A DNA stretch of 64,000 nucleotides from Dendrocalamus latiflorus. Its lineage: Eukaryota > Streptophyta > Magnoliopsida > Poales > Poaceae. Below, one piece after another: positions 1 through 11,472 of this stretch; positions within the stretch are counted from its first letter, which is position 1; the number at the start of each line of letters is the position of its first letter. The position numbers and the translations under genes were made by a program. The stretch is taken from the NCBI GenBank assembly GCA_017311315.1, contig CM029619.1, positions 27,671,656 through 27,735,655 of the forward strand. The letters are read 5' to 3'. A model generated the notes under the pieces. It was not told the origin of the DNA and searched no databases. It was given only the letters and a program-made list of their open reading frames with translations.

Positions 1-25
1 GCGAGGAAGGAGAACATATGGTTTA

Positions 26-925
26 GTGGACTCCGGATGCTCACGCCACATGTCCGGTGATAAAAGTTGGTTCTCCTCCCTTTCGCATACATCTCGAGCT
101 GAAAGTGTTACTTTTGGAGATACTACTTTTACATCTGTTTTGGCAAAAGGTACAGCGACGGTAAATGAAAAGTTTATGTTTAAAGATGTGGCTCTTGTTG
201 AGAACTTGAAATTCAACTTGCTTTTTGTCTCACAAATGATTGATGAAGATCTTGAAGTATGTTTTAAGAAAGGTGAATGTAAAGTGTTAGATGCTTCAGG
301 TGATCTAGTTTTTAAAATTTCAAGATTTGGAAGAGTTTTTAAAGCTGATTTTGATGTTTCACATGATGCTAAGTTTAGGTGTCTAGTTGTCAATGTTTCT
401 AAAGATTTATTCTTTTGGCATCGTAGACTTGGACATGTTGGTTTTGATCATCTCACGCGTGTTAGTGGTATGGATCTTATACGTGGTTTGCCTAAACTTA
501 AGAATAAAAGCAATTTAGTTTGTTCTTCTTGTAGACATGGCAAGATGTGTGCAGGTTCATATCCTCCGCTTACTATGGTCATGACAAATGCACCGGTACA
601 GCTCGTACACCTTGACACAGTTAGACAATTGAAAGTTCAGTCGTTTGGTGGTAAGTGGTATGTACTAGTGATTGTTGATGATTTCTCTAGATATTCTTAC
701 GTTTATTTTATGGCATCTGAAGATGAGGCTTTTAGTCATTTTAGAAGTCTTGTTCTTAGATTATCTATCGATCTCCTAGGATCTCTTAGTGCTATTAGAA
801 GTGATAATGGAACTGAATTTAGAAATTCATCTTTTGATCATTTTTGTGCTGAAAAAGGAATTGATCATCAATTTTCATCACCATCTGTTCCACAACAAAA
901 CGGTGTAGTTGAAAGGAAAAAATAG
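26..925 (+). pseudogene. Ty1/copia pol fragment: protease, GAG-pre-integrase, integrase core
   Basis: This is part of the polyprotein of a copia LTR retrotransposon that enters from the left edge. Near residue 2 the protease active-site motif DSGCSRHMSGD is visible. A GAG-pre-integrase zinc region follows around residues 130-175 (FWHRRLGH, then CSSCRHGK), then the integrase core (VDDFSRYSYVYF, SDNGTEF, PQQNGVVER). The frame ends in a run of six A at about 916-921, where one extra A shifts the frame; the integrase continues in the next segment. The motif style resembles the SIRE/Maximus (Opie/RIRE1-like) lineage, which is an inference. Codon use is AT-rich, unlike the GC-rich gypsy element nested further right. 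The 5' LTR and gag lie outside the window. Confidence 0.93.
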
Positions 926-1907
926 AACTTTGGTTGAGATGGCTAGAACAATGCTAGATGAATATAAAACTCCAGGGAAATTTTGGGCTAAAGCTATATC
1001 TACTGCATGCTATATTTTAAACCGTGTGTTCTTGAGATCTAAACTTGGTAAAACTTCATATGAGCTTCGGTTTGGACATAGGCCTAGTGTATCTCATTTC
1101 AGAGTTTTTGGGTGCAAATGTTTTGTGTTAAAATCTAGAATCTTAGATAAATTTGAAGCTAGATCAACTGATGGCATTTTTCTTGGATACCCTGCTCATT
1201 CATGTGGCTTTCGTGTGCTTGTTTTGGAGACTAACAAAATAATAGAAACCTGTGAAGTTTCTTCTGATGAGGCTAGTCCAGGCACTAGTCTAAGTGATGC
1301 AGGTACAAGTGCATATGTTCAGGGGGAGAGCATATTTGTTGATGACGATGAGGATGATGAAGATGAGGTTATGGTTCCTACTATTTCTCCACCTGTATTT
1401 TCTTCTACGCCTTCTACTACTGCGGCTACAGTTGGGCATCCTCAAGCTACTACTTCATCTACACATATTGAAAATGAACAAGAAGGTGCTTCAAGAATTT
1501 CTGCTCCTCGTCACATTCAAAGGAGACATCCACCTGAACAAATGATTGGAGATTTAAATGAAAGAATAACAAGGTCCAGGTTTATCGATTCTGACTCCCA
1601 TGCTCATTCTGCTTTTGTTGATTCTTTTGAGCCCAAAGATGTATCTCATGCATTAACTAACGAATCTTGGATCAATGCCATGCATGAAGAATTAGAGAAT
1701 TTTGAACGTAATAAAGTTTGGAACCTTGTTTCACCTCCTTCTGATCACTCTATAATTGGAACTAAATGGGTGTTTAAAAACAAACAAAGTGAGGATGGTG
1801 TTGTTGTTAGAAACAAAGCTAGGTTGGTTGCTCAATGTTTTACACAAATAGAACGTTTAGATTTTGATGAAACCTTTGCTCCTGTTGCTAGATTTGAAGC
1901 CATTTGA
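926..1907 (+). pseudogene. Ty1/copia pol fragment: integrase C-terminus and start of reverse transcriptase
   Basis: This continues the copia polyprotein after a +1 frameshift. It starts with NRTLVEMARTML, runs through the integrase C-terminal region (FRVFGCKCFVLK, then FLGYPAHSCGFRV), a low-complexity acidic and Ser/Thr linker (about residues 145-200 of this frame), and enters the reverse transcriptase (WINAMHEELENFERNKVW, then GTKWVFKNK and ARLVAQCF). It stops at a TGA at 1905-1907 that sits where an Arg codon is expected between FEAI and the next residues, consistent with CGA to TGA. It is one reading unit with the segments on either side and cannot give a full protein. Confidence 0.93.
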
Positions 1908-2588
1908 ATTTTGTTAGCCATTGCTGCATCTAAAGGTTTTATATTATATCAAATGGATGTAAAAAGTGCTTTTCTTAATGGCTATATAAATGAGGAGGTT
2001 TATGTTAAGCAACCACCTGATTTTGAAAATCCACAGTTTCCTAATCATGTTTTCAAATTGTCAAAAGCTTTGTATGGGTTAAAGCAAGCTCCTAGAGCAT
2101 GGTATGATAGGTTCAAAAACTTTTTATTAGAAAAGGGTTTTTCCATGGGAAAAGTTGATAAAACTCTCTTTGTACATAAGCAAGGCAATGATCAATTATT
2201 CGTTCAGATTTATGTTGATATCATCTTTGGGAGTGCATCTCATGCTTTGGTGACTGAGTTTTCAGCAACGATGAGTAAAAATTTGAGATGAGTATGATGG
2301 GAGAGTTGACTTACTTTTTGGGACTGCAAATAAAACAAACAAATGAGGGAATTTTTGTGCATCAAAATAAGTATACAAAGGATCTTCTACGCCATTTTGG
2401 GATGGAAAAATGCAAGCTTATTGTGTCACCTATGGGAGCTGCTTCGACACTTGATCTTGATGAAGATGGTGAAGCTGTTGATCAAAAAGCGTATAGCAGC
2501 ATGATTGGCTCACTTTTATATCTTACTGCTTCGAGGCCAGACATACAATTTTTTGTGTGTTTATGTACTCATTTTCAAGCTTCCCCAC
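1908..2588 (+). pseudogene. Ty1/copia pol fragment: reverse transcriptase palm, interrupted
   Basis: The reverse transcriptase continues after the nonsense codon: QMDVKSAFLNG (first catalytic Asp), YVKQPPDF, ALYGLKQAPRAWYDR. At about 2212-2232 the catalytic box reads YVDIIFG where copia elements normally have YVDDIIFG, so one catalytic Asp is missing by an in-frame 3-nt loss. A further frameshift at about 2277-2290 separates this from MGELTYFLGLQIKQ. The frame runs through SRPDIQF and is cut at 2588 by the solo LTR that follows; the same protein resumes at 7368. Three independent lesions plus the insertion make this a dead gene. Confidence 0.92.
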
Positions 2589-2828
2589 TGCAACATCCCA
2601 AATTTTGAAATGTTCGAAACTTTTGAAGAATTTAAAATTCTATTTGCCTTTTATTAGCATTTCGCATTTTTACCAAAATTTTATTTGAATTTTCTCAAGT
2701 GTTGTGCTAAAAAAAAGAATAAATGGAAATAATTCTCAAATACAACGAAGAACCGTGAAGATAAAAGATACAATTTAGTGTAAATGGGAGTTAAAAAATG
2801 CTAAGAACCAAAATCTAGAAAATCAAAT

Positions 2829-2830
2829 AA

Positions 2831-2863
<33 letters not shown>
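2829..2863. repeat. (AAT)n microsatellite
   Basis: About eleven uninterrupted AAT/ATA trinucleotides lie in the AT-rich 5' part of LTR A. It is a simple repeat with no evidence of function. Confidence 0.95.
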
Positions 2864-2864
<1 letters not shown>

Positions 2865-3680
2865 GAAGAGAAATAGAAGATTCGCATCTAGATAATTGAG
2901 CCCAGTTTTGAATTAAAAGTTAAAAAATTTGAAACCCAATTTACTTAAACAAAAGAGGAGCAATGGTTAAAGGAGTAATAAAAATACACATTTAAATTGT
3001 TGAAAATTTAAATTTAAATTTTAAATGTCATGCAAAAATTACAATCAATAATCGTAATTGTGAAATAGAAATTTAAGTTAAAAATCCAAAAATTCAAAAC
3101 CTTGCTTGAGCTTTTATTATCTCTTCTCTTTCCTTTCCCTTTCTCCTTATCTATTACATGTGGGCCCATTCACCTTTTCATCCCTTCTCTCCATCTCCCC
3201 CCTTCTTTACTGACTGCGGGCCTGACCCCCTCTTTCTTCCCTTCTTCTCCATCCTCTGTGCAAGTTTCTTTTTCTCTGTCCCACGTCCGAGCTTGTCAGC
3301 CGGCCCCTCTCTCCCTGTTCGCCCGTCAGCTGCGCCTGCCCCCAGCCCCCTGCACGCTCACGTCGCCCCGCGTCGGCACGACGTCAGCCACCCTCCCCCA
3401 TCCCCTCACACCACGCCGCCGCACCTGCTCCCATCGCCTCCCACGCTAGCGCCATGCCCTGCCGCCAACTGCCGCACGCCGTCCGGTCGGCTCGGGGCCC
3501 ATAAAAGCGCGAGAATGCTCCCATCCACCTCGCCATATCCCCCTCTCACTCCTGCCTCCAGGAATTGACCCTTGGAGCCCCATAGTTCGCCGGCCATCCC
3601 TTTCTTCTTCGTCGCCGGCCGTCCGGAGTACCCCTAGCTCTTCTATTTCTCTGCCCCAGTTAGGTCAGCCCAGGCCTTCG

Positions 3681-3757
3681 GCCCACTTGGCTAGCTCATT
3701 GCGTGTAAGAAGCACAACCCGAAGGTCCCGAGTTCGAGTTCCAGCAGCCGCCCCTTT
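3681..3757 (+). other. tRNA-like segment with A-box and B-box motifs inside LTR A
   Basis: TAGCTCATTGCG (3692-3703) resembles a tRNA A box, and GAGTTCGAGTTCC (3730-3742) resembles a B box at roughly tRNA spacing. A T run (3754-3757) follows that could act as a pol III stop. I cannot fold a convincing cloverleaf, because the T stem pairs poorly. It may be a tRNA pseudogene, a SINE head or chance similarity. Confidence 0.3.
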
Positions 3758-6410
3758 TCTTGCATTTTTGTGTTGATTTTCTATAATCCGTTTAAATCCA
3801 GACAAATGATGAAAAATTAGAGGATAATCTAGGGAATGTAATAAATATTGATTAGGATATAAAAGAAGGTTATTTCAGATTTAATAATAGAGTAAATGCT
3901 ATATGTAAGTAACTAATATAGTTTGGAACATTTAACTAAAATCTAAGTTTTAATTAAAAGGATTAATAAAAGATGACTTTGATTAACTATCCAAAAATTT
4001 CATAAAGATATTGGATATTATGTTTATCTATAACAACAAGGCTTTAAATTAAAGATTACCCTTAATTGTAATTAAAATAATCTCACCACTTGGCATTTTG
4101 ATGAACAAGGTAGCATTAGCACAACCTAAAATCATACAAATATAAAGTATAAGGTTAATTTGATAAACCAGAAATCATATACATCGTGTATATAACTCAT
4201 ACCCTAACTCTTAAAAGCTAACACTACACAAGACAACCCCCTACACCCCAACCACAGTCTTACATCTACCCATAGGTCCAGTTTGATTTATGGCACTTCC
4301 TTAATAAATATAAAAATAATAAAAAGAAGTTATTAAATAAAATAGGGTAAGCCATAGCATTCAATGGCCGACTCAACCTAGTCATCCCCAAATCTAAAGC
4401 AAAATAATCTCATCAATATTTCTGTGTCATGAACCCTCCTTCGTTGAATGTCCTTCTACCAATCATCACTTCACTCCAACCCCGTTTGACTCCGTCAATA
4501 CTCCGCGCCTCATCAATCTTGCCTCGAACCACCCAAATCATCCATTAACTCATAATAAAGCTAAAATTAAATTTTACTTGGAGTTGTTTGGATCTTTTGA
4601 GTGATTTGCCCTTATTTGGATTCAGTGGTTTATCATGTAATTAGAAATTGGAGTCCTAAAAATTCGATGGATCAAGCGAGATCGAGATCGAGGTGAAGAA
4701 AAAGACCAGAAGCTCAAGACCATTGAATGAGAAAGCTTTGAGTGAGCTCAAGACTATGGTAAACTGCGCAAGGCGAGTCAATACTTTGATCATGTTGAAC
4801 CTACATTTTCTGCAAATTATTTTTGTTTAAATTATCAAATTGCATGCTGTTATTTTATATGCAAATACATGTTTAATTTAAGATTCTAGTTATATGCCCC
4901 TTTATTTAACTTGATTAATATTACACCTCCTTTAGAATATTTGATCACGTGAACCTTGTCACCCTAGGAAAACTATAATGGTAACTTTTCAAAAATAAAT
5001 CCGTAATTTTACGCCATGCTTAGTACGCTTAGATACTCAGGGGCGCTGAAATGCCCCAAGCATCATTATCATTTTTAATCATGAGAAACTGGTTTGGAAG
5101 TCATGGTGGTAATGACTGGTATTTTTGGATATGATTATTTTATGCTCCCAAAAACCTCAACATGCTTAAATGTCTGGGTGGATGGTACGGGGGCTGGTGT
5201 GTGGTGCAGTGGAGGCACAAAATGGTTAGTGGTAGAACCACCCAGATACCCCTAAGGACCGAATCTTGTCATGACCTCCTATGTAAAACAATGCAACCAC
5301 AAGTCTGTAAAGTACAACTTGGCTAAGTAAATTTATCGAAACTCCTGGACTCATCTCACTGGTTGTGGAAAGAAGTGGATACGCAAGGGCAAGGGGAGGC
5401 CTAAAGGGACACTGAGTGGAGGGTGAAGTAACTAGCCGTACTAGCATTGCGGGGAGTGGAGCCCGGTTGCGCTAGTAGACGTGGTTACATCCCGTGCATA
5501 GTATGGGACCCACCGCAAGTGGGAGCAGCCCATAAGGTGAGATGACAACAGGAGCTAGATACTTTGAAAAGTCACTGTGATGGTCTACTCAACCACGTGG
5601 CTAAGGAATCATGTGGGGTAGCGAGCGGATTGTCTCTTGTGGTGAAAGTATACAAACTCTGCAGAATCAAAACTATTCGAATAGCCATGCCCACGGTCAA
5701 GGGCGGACATGGGAACTTAACCAGATATAGTTCTGTTTCAAAAACAATCTTGTGGGTGGAAATGAAAAAGTGGAGGGCAGTGGAAAGCCATGATTTGAAT
5801 TGTCCTGGGCGTCGTCCCAGTGGTAAGTTAAGCGGCTATAATGCTGAAAGATTCTATATGGTGCGGATGCCATGTAATGGTGGATGGAATCTGGATCGCT
5901 ATTATTATTGCATTCTCTTACACATTATGTTTTTGTTCAAAACTGTTAGGTCTCAGGAAATTTATATGTATTATATTTCCTAAATAATGGTAATACTTCT
6001 CACAAAATAAAATGTCAAGAAGGATAAATAGAGTCGTGAGTAGAGAACATGGAGGTTGGTAGTAAACATATAGAGATATTATTAGATTTCGTGTCAATTA
6101 CCACAGGAAATGATAGTGTGAATTCTGGGAAAATAAATTGGTGGATCCAAATCGAACGTACTGGATTATCATTAGATTGTAGAGTGAATAGATTGGCTAG
6201 ATGATTTGAATGATTTTTGGAGAATTAGGGAGTGTAAAGGTAATTGCTGGATTGCAACACTGATAATTAATATAAATTCTTAGAAGATGATGGCAATAAT
6301 GGGATTAATAGGATTGGATCAAATACTAGATGGATAAATTGAATTTCTGGGAATATTGGAGGAATGATAATAATTAATGGATTATAATCTTGATCAAGGA
6401 TATTATTGGT

Positions 6411-6880
6411 GGATGTATACTAGTGAGTCGTAGACTTGATTATTGATATTCTCGGTGGATGTATACTAGTGACTCCTAGACTTGATCATTGATATTTTTG
6501 GTGGAGGTATACTAGTGAATTAGTTAGAGATAGATAATGGAAAATGAGGTTGATTATTGGAAGAGCAAATTATGGTTGTGGATCAATAACAAAAGGATTG
6601 AATTGTTAGGAATTTAGAATACAAAAGATATTGGTGGATTAATTAAATGATATTAGATAAATGATGTCACTAGCTGTTTGGAGTTTTAGGCAGCAAGGAT
6701 TATATAAATTATGATACTCGCTATTTGGGGATTTAGACAGCAATTGATGAGTGGATTGTATAATTGATGATATTCGCTGTTTGGAGTCCTAAACAGCAGT
6801 CAATAAAGAAAGTGCATTTTCAGTGGATTAAGTCAACTATGGCAATTGTTGTTTGGAGTTTAGGTAGCAACAATAATACT
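6411..6880 (+). repeat. Short tandem repeats and repeated imperfect hairpins near the LTR A 3' end
   Basis: Three copies of a unit with GGTGGATGTATACTAGTGA occur at about 6409-6525. Four imperfect hairpins follow at about 6670, 6720, 6778 and 6848. Each has a left arm like GCTGTTTGGAG and a right arm like CTAAACAGC; the last has TTGTTG paired with CAACAA. Confidence 0.6.
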
Positions 6881-7367
6881 ATGATTAAATAATAATAATA
6901 ATGCTACTAAAAGCGATTTATGGCAAATAAAATAACCCGAGCCTCTCCTTTGATAAGCCATGCATACTATTTATTTGCATTCTGTGTATTGGCTCGCGGA
7001 GCACGGTGGTTTGTGCTCACACTCGCTTTCACAACAAACCCAGAATCAGGAAGCAGATCACTACGCTTCAGCAATACTTTTGGTCATGATGGCGAAGAAG
7101 ATGTTAAGAGCTAGGTCGCGAGCCTCTAGTTGGCTGCCTGTGGGCATGTCCTGAAGGCCCCACCTGTGTGCTTCGTTTCTGCTGCTACATCTTATTGATT
7201 TCGGCCTAATCGGCCCATGAGTAAGTTTACTATTATATTTACGCTTCCGCATGATATGTACTTTGATATTCAGAACTGTAATATGTGAGCACTATCTACT
7301 GATCCAGGGAATAGTGCGGTGGAATCATAGAGGATGTCGGATTATAAAATCAGGGTCCTACACCCAC

Positions 7368-7938
7368 GTGTTTCACATCTACAAGCTGTCAAACGAATTT
7401 TGAAGTATCTAAATGGTACTCAAAATTTTGGCATATGGCTTTCTGATTCTTCATGTATTAGTTTAAGATCTTTTTCTGATGCTAATTTTGGAGGTTATAG
7501 AATTGATAGAAAAAGTACATCTGGCTCATGTCACTTTTTGGGTAATTCACTTATTACATGGTCATCTAGAAAATAATATTCTGTTGCTCAATCCACTACT
7601 GAATCTGAATATGTAGCTGCTGTTAGTTGTTGTTCACAAATACTTTGTATAGTAGCCACACTTAAAGATTATGGGATAATTTTGGATAATGTTCCACTTT
7701 TCTGTGATAATACTAGTGCTATTTGTATTGCTAAGAACCCAGTGTAACATTCAAGAACTAAGCATATTGATATAAGATTTCACTTCTTCGAGATCATGTG
7801 GATAAAGGGAATGTTGTGCTTCATCATATAGATACTGAACATCAGTTGGCAAACATTTTCACGAAACCTTTGGATTATTCTCGGTTTGTTCGTTTACGAA
7901 GTGAGTTGGGTGTGTTGCACCCGATGGGATTATTCTAA
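7368..7938 (+). pseudogene. Ty1/copia pol fragment: RNase H domain and polyprotein end
   Basis: This resumes the copia protein after LTR A: QAVKRILKYLNGTQNFG, DANFGGYRIDRKSTSG (RNase H), then STTESEYVAA, LFCDNTSAICIAKNPV and SRTKHIDIRFH, ending ELGVLHPMG before a TAA at 7936-7938. Two in-frame stops (TAA after WSSRK at about 7576, and TAA after NPV at about 7745) look like CAA/CAG to TAA changes. A 1-nt loss at about 7782 shifts the frame before the final 50 codons. The DDE-type integrase and RT lie upstream, as expected for copia order INT-RT-RH. Confidence 0.93.
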
Positions 7939-8900
7939 GGGGGAGCTTGTCATTTAAAATTTTGGAAGTTTTGTTTATTATCCTTGTCAAATAACTCATC
8001 AAATCCAAGTCATTGAAACCAATTGAGTAGTAGAGCTCTTTTTTATCATATTTATTCATATGTTGTGTAGTTTTGATCACGACTTGTTATAATTAAATTG
8101 CTACATTTGAATTAAAAGCATGACATGCCGGAATATTTTGACTAGATTGATTATATTTATTACTTTGCGATATCCATAAAAAAAAGGATGAGTTTGATTG
8201 TGAGTCTTATTTTAACTCTTGGCTATGAGGCTCGTATGTTTCATGTTACAATTTTTATGATCACTCAATTTGACATGTTATTTTTTTTAAAAAAAAGGTA
8301 TATAAGAAAGAGAGAATTGAAAAGATGTATGCTTCAAGCATGCCATGGTGAACAAAAAAAAGGGCACAAAAGTGTGCAAAATGAAAAGAAGTATGTTTCA
8401 AGCATGCCACCATCACAAAAAATATATATGTCATTATGAAATAGAAGTATGCTACAAGCATGCCCCATGCCTAAGAATTGAGTGTGGAGCAATAAGTTGT
8501 TTCATGAGACTACTAACCCTTCTAGAGTTAAGGTTTGCTTCACTTTTAGGTTTTGACTCTTCGTTGTGATATCTCTTTGTTCTCTTTATAGTTAGTCTGG
8601 TCATTGTTGTGATGCTTGTCGTTTATATAAATCGCTTAATCATATTGACGAACTTGTTTTGACATTGCTATGTGATATATGGCTTTATGTGATCTAGATA
8701 GCTCTACTAAAAAATATGACTTGATTGTGTTATTAAACCAATGCAATGTGACTTGGATAATCTACAAAGCTTCTAGATTTTTATTATCATTGCTCTTTCT
8801 TAGAATTATTTTTATTCTTTCTTTGAAGTTTCTTGATGATTACATTGCCAAAGGGGGAGAGATTTGGTGTGCTTTGTAAGAAATTAAAGAGAATGGAGAG
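7939..8900 (+). other. Copia 3' untranslated region, left part
   Basis: This AT-rich non-coding sequence lies between the copia stop codon and the nested gypsy element. Short open frames exist but none carries a recognised domain. Purine-rich GGGGGAG motifs recur (about 7940 and 8852), and there are three copies of a motif like GAAGTATGCTTCAAGCATGCC at about 8324, 8388 and 8445, each an imperfect hairpin (ATGCTT with AAGCAT). The sequence resumes at 28159 on the other side of the insertion. Confidence 0.7.
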
Positions 8901-9141
8901 TGTTGTAGGGGTGGCCCCCACCTAAGCCCAGCAGGCCTGTTAAAAGGTTGTAAGGCCAAAAATGGGACATGTGTAATGACATAAATGCCCCTAAGGGGTA
9001 TGCTTGAGTGTAAGGGTAAAGTTGTAAAACATTCCCCATGTAGCTATATATATACAGTCCAGGACATAGGGAAAATCGTAAGCATTGCTCACCTAACTCT
9101 CCACTACCATACCTCTCTCTGTTTGGTCTGTAACCACAACA
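8901..9141 (+). repeat. 5' LTR of Tat element 1
   Basis: 241 bp, TGTTGTAGGGGTGG to CCACAACA, with a TATATATA stretch near 9048. It matches the 3' LTR at 27918-28158 closely, with scattered substitutions and small indels. Confidence 0.93.
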
Positions 9142-9163
9142 GGTGGCACCGTCCTTGGGGAGG
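9142..9163 (+). promoter_or_regulatory. Probable primer-binding site of Tat element 1
   Basis: Directly after the 5' LTR the sequence reads GGTGGCACCGTCCTTGGGG. It resembles the TGGCGCCGT-type primer-binding sites of Tat elements with changes. The primer tRNA cannot be fixed from this copy. Confidence 0.55.
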
Positions 9164-9193
9164 ACAAGAGCAAGCCTCAGGATCGGAAGAAGG

Positions 9194-10748
9194 ATGGCAC
9201 CGAAAAAAGCTTCACCATCGGCGGCTAAGAAAAAGAAGGGGGCGTGATGGAGTCCCGCGCCAACACCAAAGCTTCGGCGTCAGCAATCGCGAGCGTGGAC
9301 GACAGTGCGGGTGCGACAGCCACGAACATCGATGCTCATGGCGCGACGACCGACCCCCCCACCGCCGGCGCAACGGTCGACCCCTCCTTGCGAGCGACGA
9401 TCAACCCCACCGCCGGCACAACGGCTGACCCCGCCCTGCGAGCGATGTTCGACTCCGCCGCTCGCATGACGGTCGACACTGGCAGCACGACCGAGTAGTC
9501 GAGGGTGGTAACGCTAGCGCCCATGTTGGCACGGCCGCCGTCCCTACACCTGGTGCGGGAGCGGCGAGTGGTTCCAGTAGCAACGTGGGCCTCGTCACCG
9601 ACTTAGGAGTCTACCGCGCCGGCGCATCGGGCAACCCACGAGCGCAGGCCGTGGTCGCCACTGTCCCGGCAGTGCGGCCAAGTGTGCCGATTGCCCCGGC
9701 TATGCCAACAGCGGAGAGCGCCTTTCTGACGGCCATCGGCACGCTGCAGCGGGAGTTAGCGGATCTCCAGGGAGCTGTGCGGGATATGCAAGAGGCTCGG
9801 AGTCAGTAGACACCACCGGTGGTCGCGCCGGAGCCCACGCTAGAGCGGGCGGATAGCCGCGACGCCCCCACGTTCAGCCACGTCCCGCTGCGACACGGGG
9901 ACTCAGAGTCCCCACTCTTTGCGGGCCTGCAGCAGTCGGCATGGCTGGAGGATTTCAAGTTCCCTAGTACCATCGATCCGTACAAAGGCGACACGGACCC
10001 TCAGGAGTTCGTGCGCGTGTACAAGACCGCCATCGAGGCTGTAGGTGGGGACGACACCACGAAAGCGAAGGGACTCCCCCTCACGTTGCAGGGAGTGGCG
10101 CTCTCTTGGTTTTTCACCATAGAGCCAAACTCCATCTACGCATGGGAACAGATCCGCGACCGCCTCTACAACAACTTCCAGGGGAACTACGTCGAGCACG
10201 TCGACACGGATCAGCTCTTCGCTGTCAAGCAAAAACCCTCAGAGAAGCTCTGGAGTATTTCAAGCGTTTCGCGAGGGTTCGCTGCAAGGTCAAGGATGTC
10301 AACGAAACAACCATCATCAACGTGGCAGTACAGGGCCTCCGGCTGGGGCCGCTGGCCGAGTACAACGCCCGCAAACCAATCAAGACAGTTGTGAAGCTCT
10401 TCGACAAGATGGAGAAGTATGCGCGGGCGGAGGAGGACGCGCTGCGGCGCAAGGGCGACACTCCGATTCCATTCAGGCGGAGGGATCGTCACAAAAAGGA
10501 AGCACACGGGACAACTCCTCGAAAGGAAAGTGCAAGCAAAGGTCCACAGGGGACGCCCCTGAGCACAGCGATGCCGGGCCCCACGAGAATTCGTCAAGTG
10601 GTAGGCACAAGCCCAAGCGCAACCAGCGTCGACCCTAAAAGGCCCATCATGTCCTCGGCATAGAGGACATTCCCTGGGACTCTCCTTCCAATTTCCGTGG
10701 GAGGGGCCAGGGAGGCCGGGGAAGGGGACGCGGGAGGATCCACAACGA
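9194..10748 (+). pseudogene. Tat element 1 gag, broken
   Basis: The gag reading starts at an ATG at 9194 (MAPKKASPSAAKKKKG), meets a TGA at 9245-9247 because of a frameshift, and continues in another frame as a low-complexity Ala/Thr/Asp-rich N-terminus (9247-9498). The capsid core is clear at 9819-10240 (WLEDFKFPSTIDPYKGDTDP, then FVRVYKTAIEAVGG and ALSWFFTIEPNSIYAW). It shifts frame near 10240 and continues as EYFKRFARVRCKVKDV and GLRLGPLAEYNARKP, followed by a basic tail. This is the Retrotrans_gag family as found in Tat elements, with at least three frame changes. Base composition is much more GC-rich than the surrounding copia element. Confidence 0.88.
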
Positions 10749-11472
10749 AAGACCGTGCGTGGAGCAGGAAATCCAGGACTACGGCATGTGGTGCGAAGTC
10801 CATGGTTATGGTGACCACTTCACGCGGGCATGCTCCGCAGTTATGGCGCTGCGGCAGGCAACCACTACGGTTCGGGCCTTCGAAACGTCGCTCCCCGTTG
10901 TGGCCCACGTGCAGCAGTCGCAAGGAGCTGGGGCCCCAAACAGGGCCCAACGCCGCATCATCAGCGTCATCTCCGGAGGATCCTCGCCAGGGGCCTGCTC
11001 GGCGCAACCATCTCCGGGAATAGTACACCGTGAAATCACCTTCACGCTGGCCGACGCCCAGGGTGTGGAGTTCCCCCACCAAGATCCCTTGGTCATCCAG
11101 GCCGACATTGCGGCCTGCGACGTCAGGCGTGTCCTCATCGACGGGGGCAGCTCCACGAACATTCTGTTTGTGGAGGCCCTCAACTGCATGGGGATCCCTC
11201 GGAGTCGTTTGGGACCATCGGGGACCCCGCTCCAAGGTTTCGGGGGCCAACCGCTACAGGCCTTGGGTCAGGTATGTCTCCGAGTCTCCTTTTGTCAGGG
11301 CGATAACGCCAGGAGCGAGGACATTATCTTCGACGTTGTGGACATCCCGTACCCGTACAACGCCATACTGGGGCGCCCTATCATCAACTCCTTTGGGGCG
11401 GTCCCGCACCACGGCTTCTTATGTATGAAGCTCCCGGGCCCGCGGCGTGTCATCACCATCTTCGGTGACTAG
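10749..11472 (+). pseudogene. Tat element 1 gag C-terminus and aspartic protease
   Basis: The frame 10759-11472 holds a zinc-knuckle-like end of gag (MWCEVHGYGDHFTRAC) and then a retroviral-type aspartic protease: VLIDGGSSTNILF carries the catalytic Asp in a D-G-G-S setting, and YNAILGRPIIN is the usual downstream flap and alpha-helix motif. It ends at a TAG after IFGD (11470-11472), where the polyprotein should continue into RT. About 237 codons are open, making this the longest intact stretch of the element's gag-pol. Confidence 0.88.

Larger units (their letters stand above)
2589..7362 (+). mobile_element. Solo long LTR (LTR A, gypsy type, 4.77 kb) inside copia pol
   Basis: The element starts TGCAACATCCC, ends GGGTCCTACA and is flanked by a perfect 5-bp target-site duplication CCCAC (2584-2588 and 7363-7367). 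The interrupted copia frame is continuous across it (SPxx before, RVSHLQAVKRIL after). It contains no gag-pol coding and no second LTR, so it is a solo LTR left by LTR-LTR recombination, or a very long non-coding element. A GC-rich promoter-like block at 3180-3660 with CATAAAAG near 3500 fits the U3/R part. The same family recurs in reverse at 22252-27065, and a related family occurs at 33435-37038 and from 54862. The internal reading frames are short and share no recognised motif, so I do not annotate them. Confidence 0.9.

Noticed and set aside
5564..5983. 139-codon open frame in LTR A
   Set aside because: No domain; the matching segment of the related LTRs is not open, and it lies inside a solo LTR.
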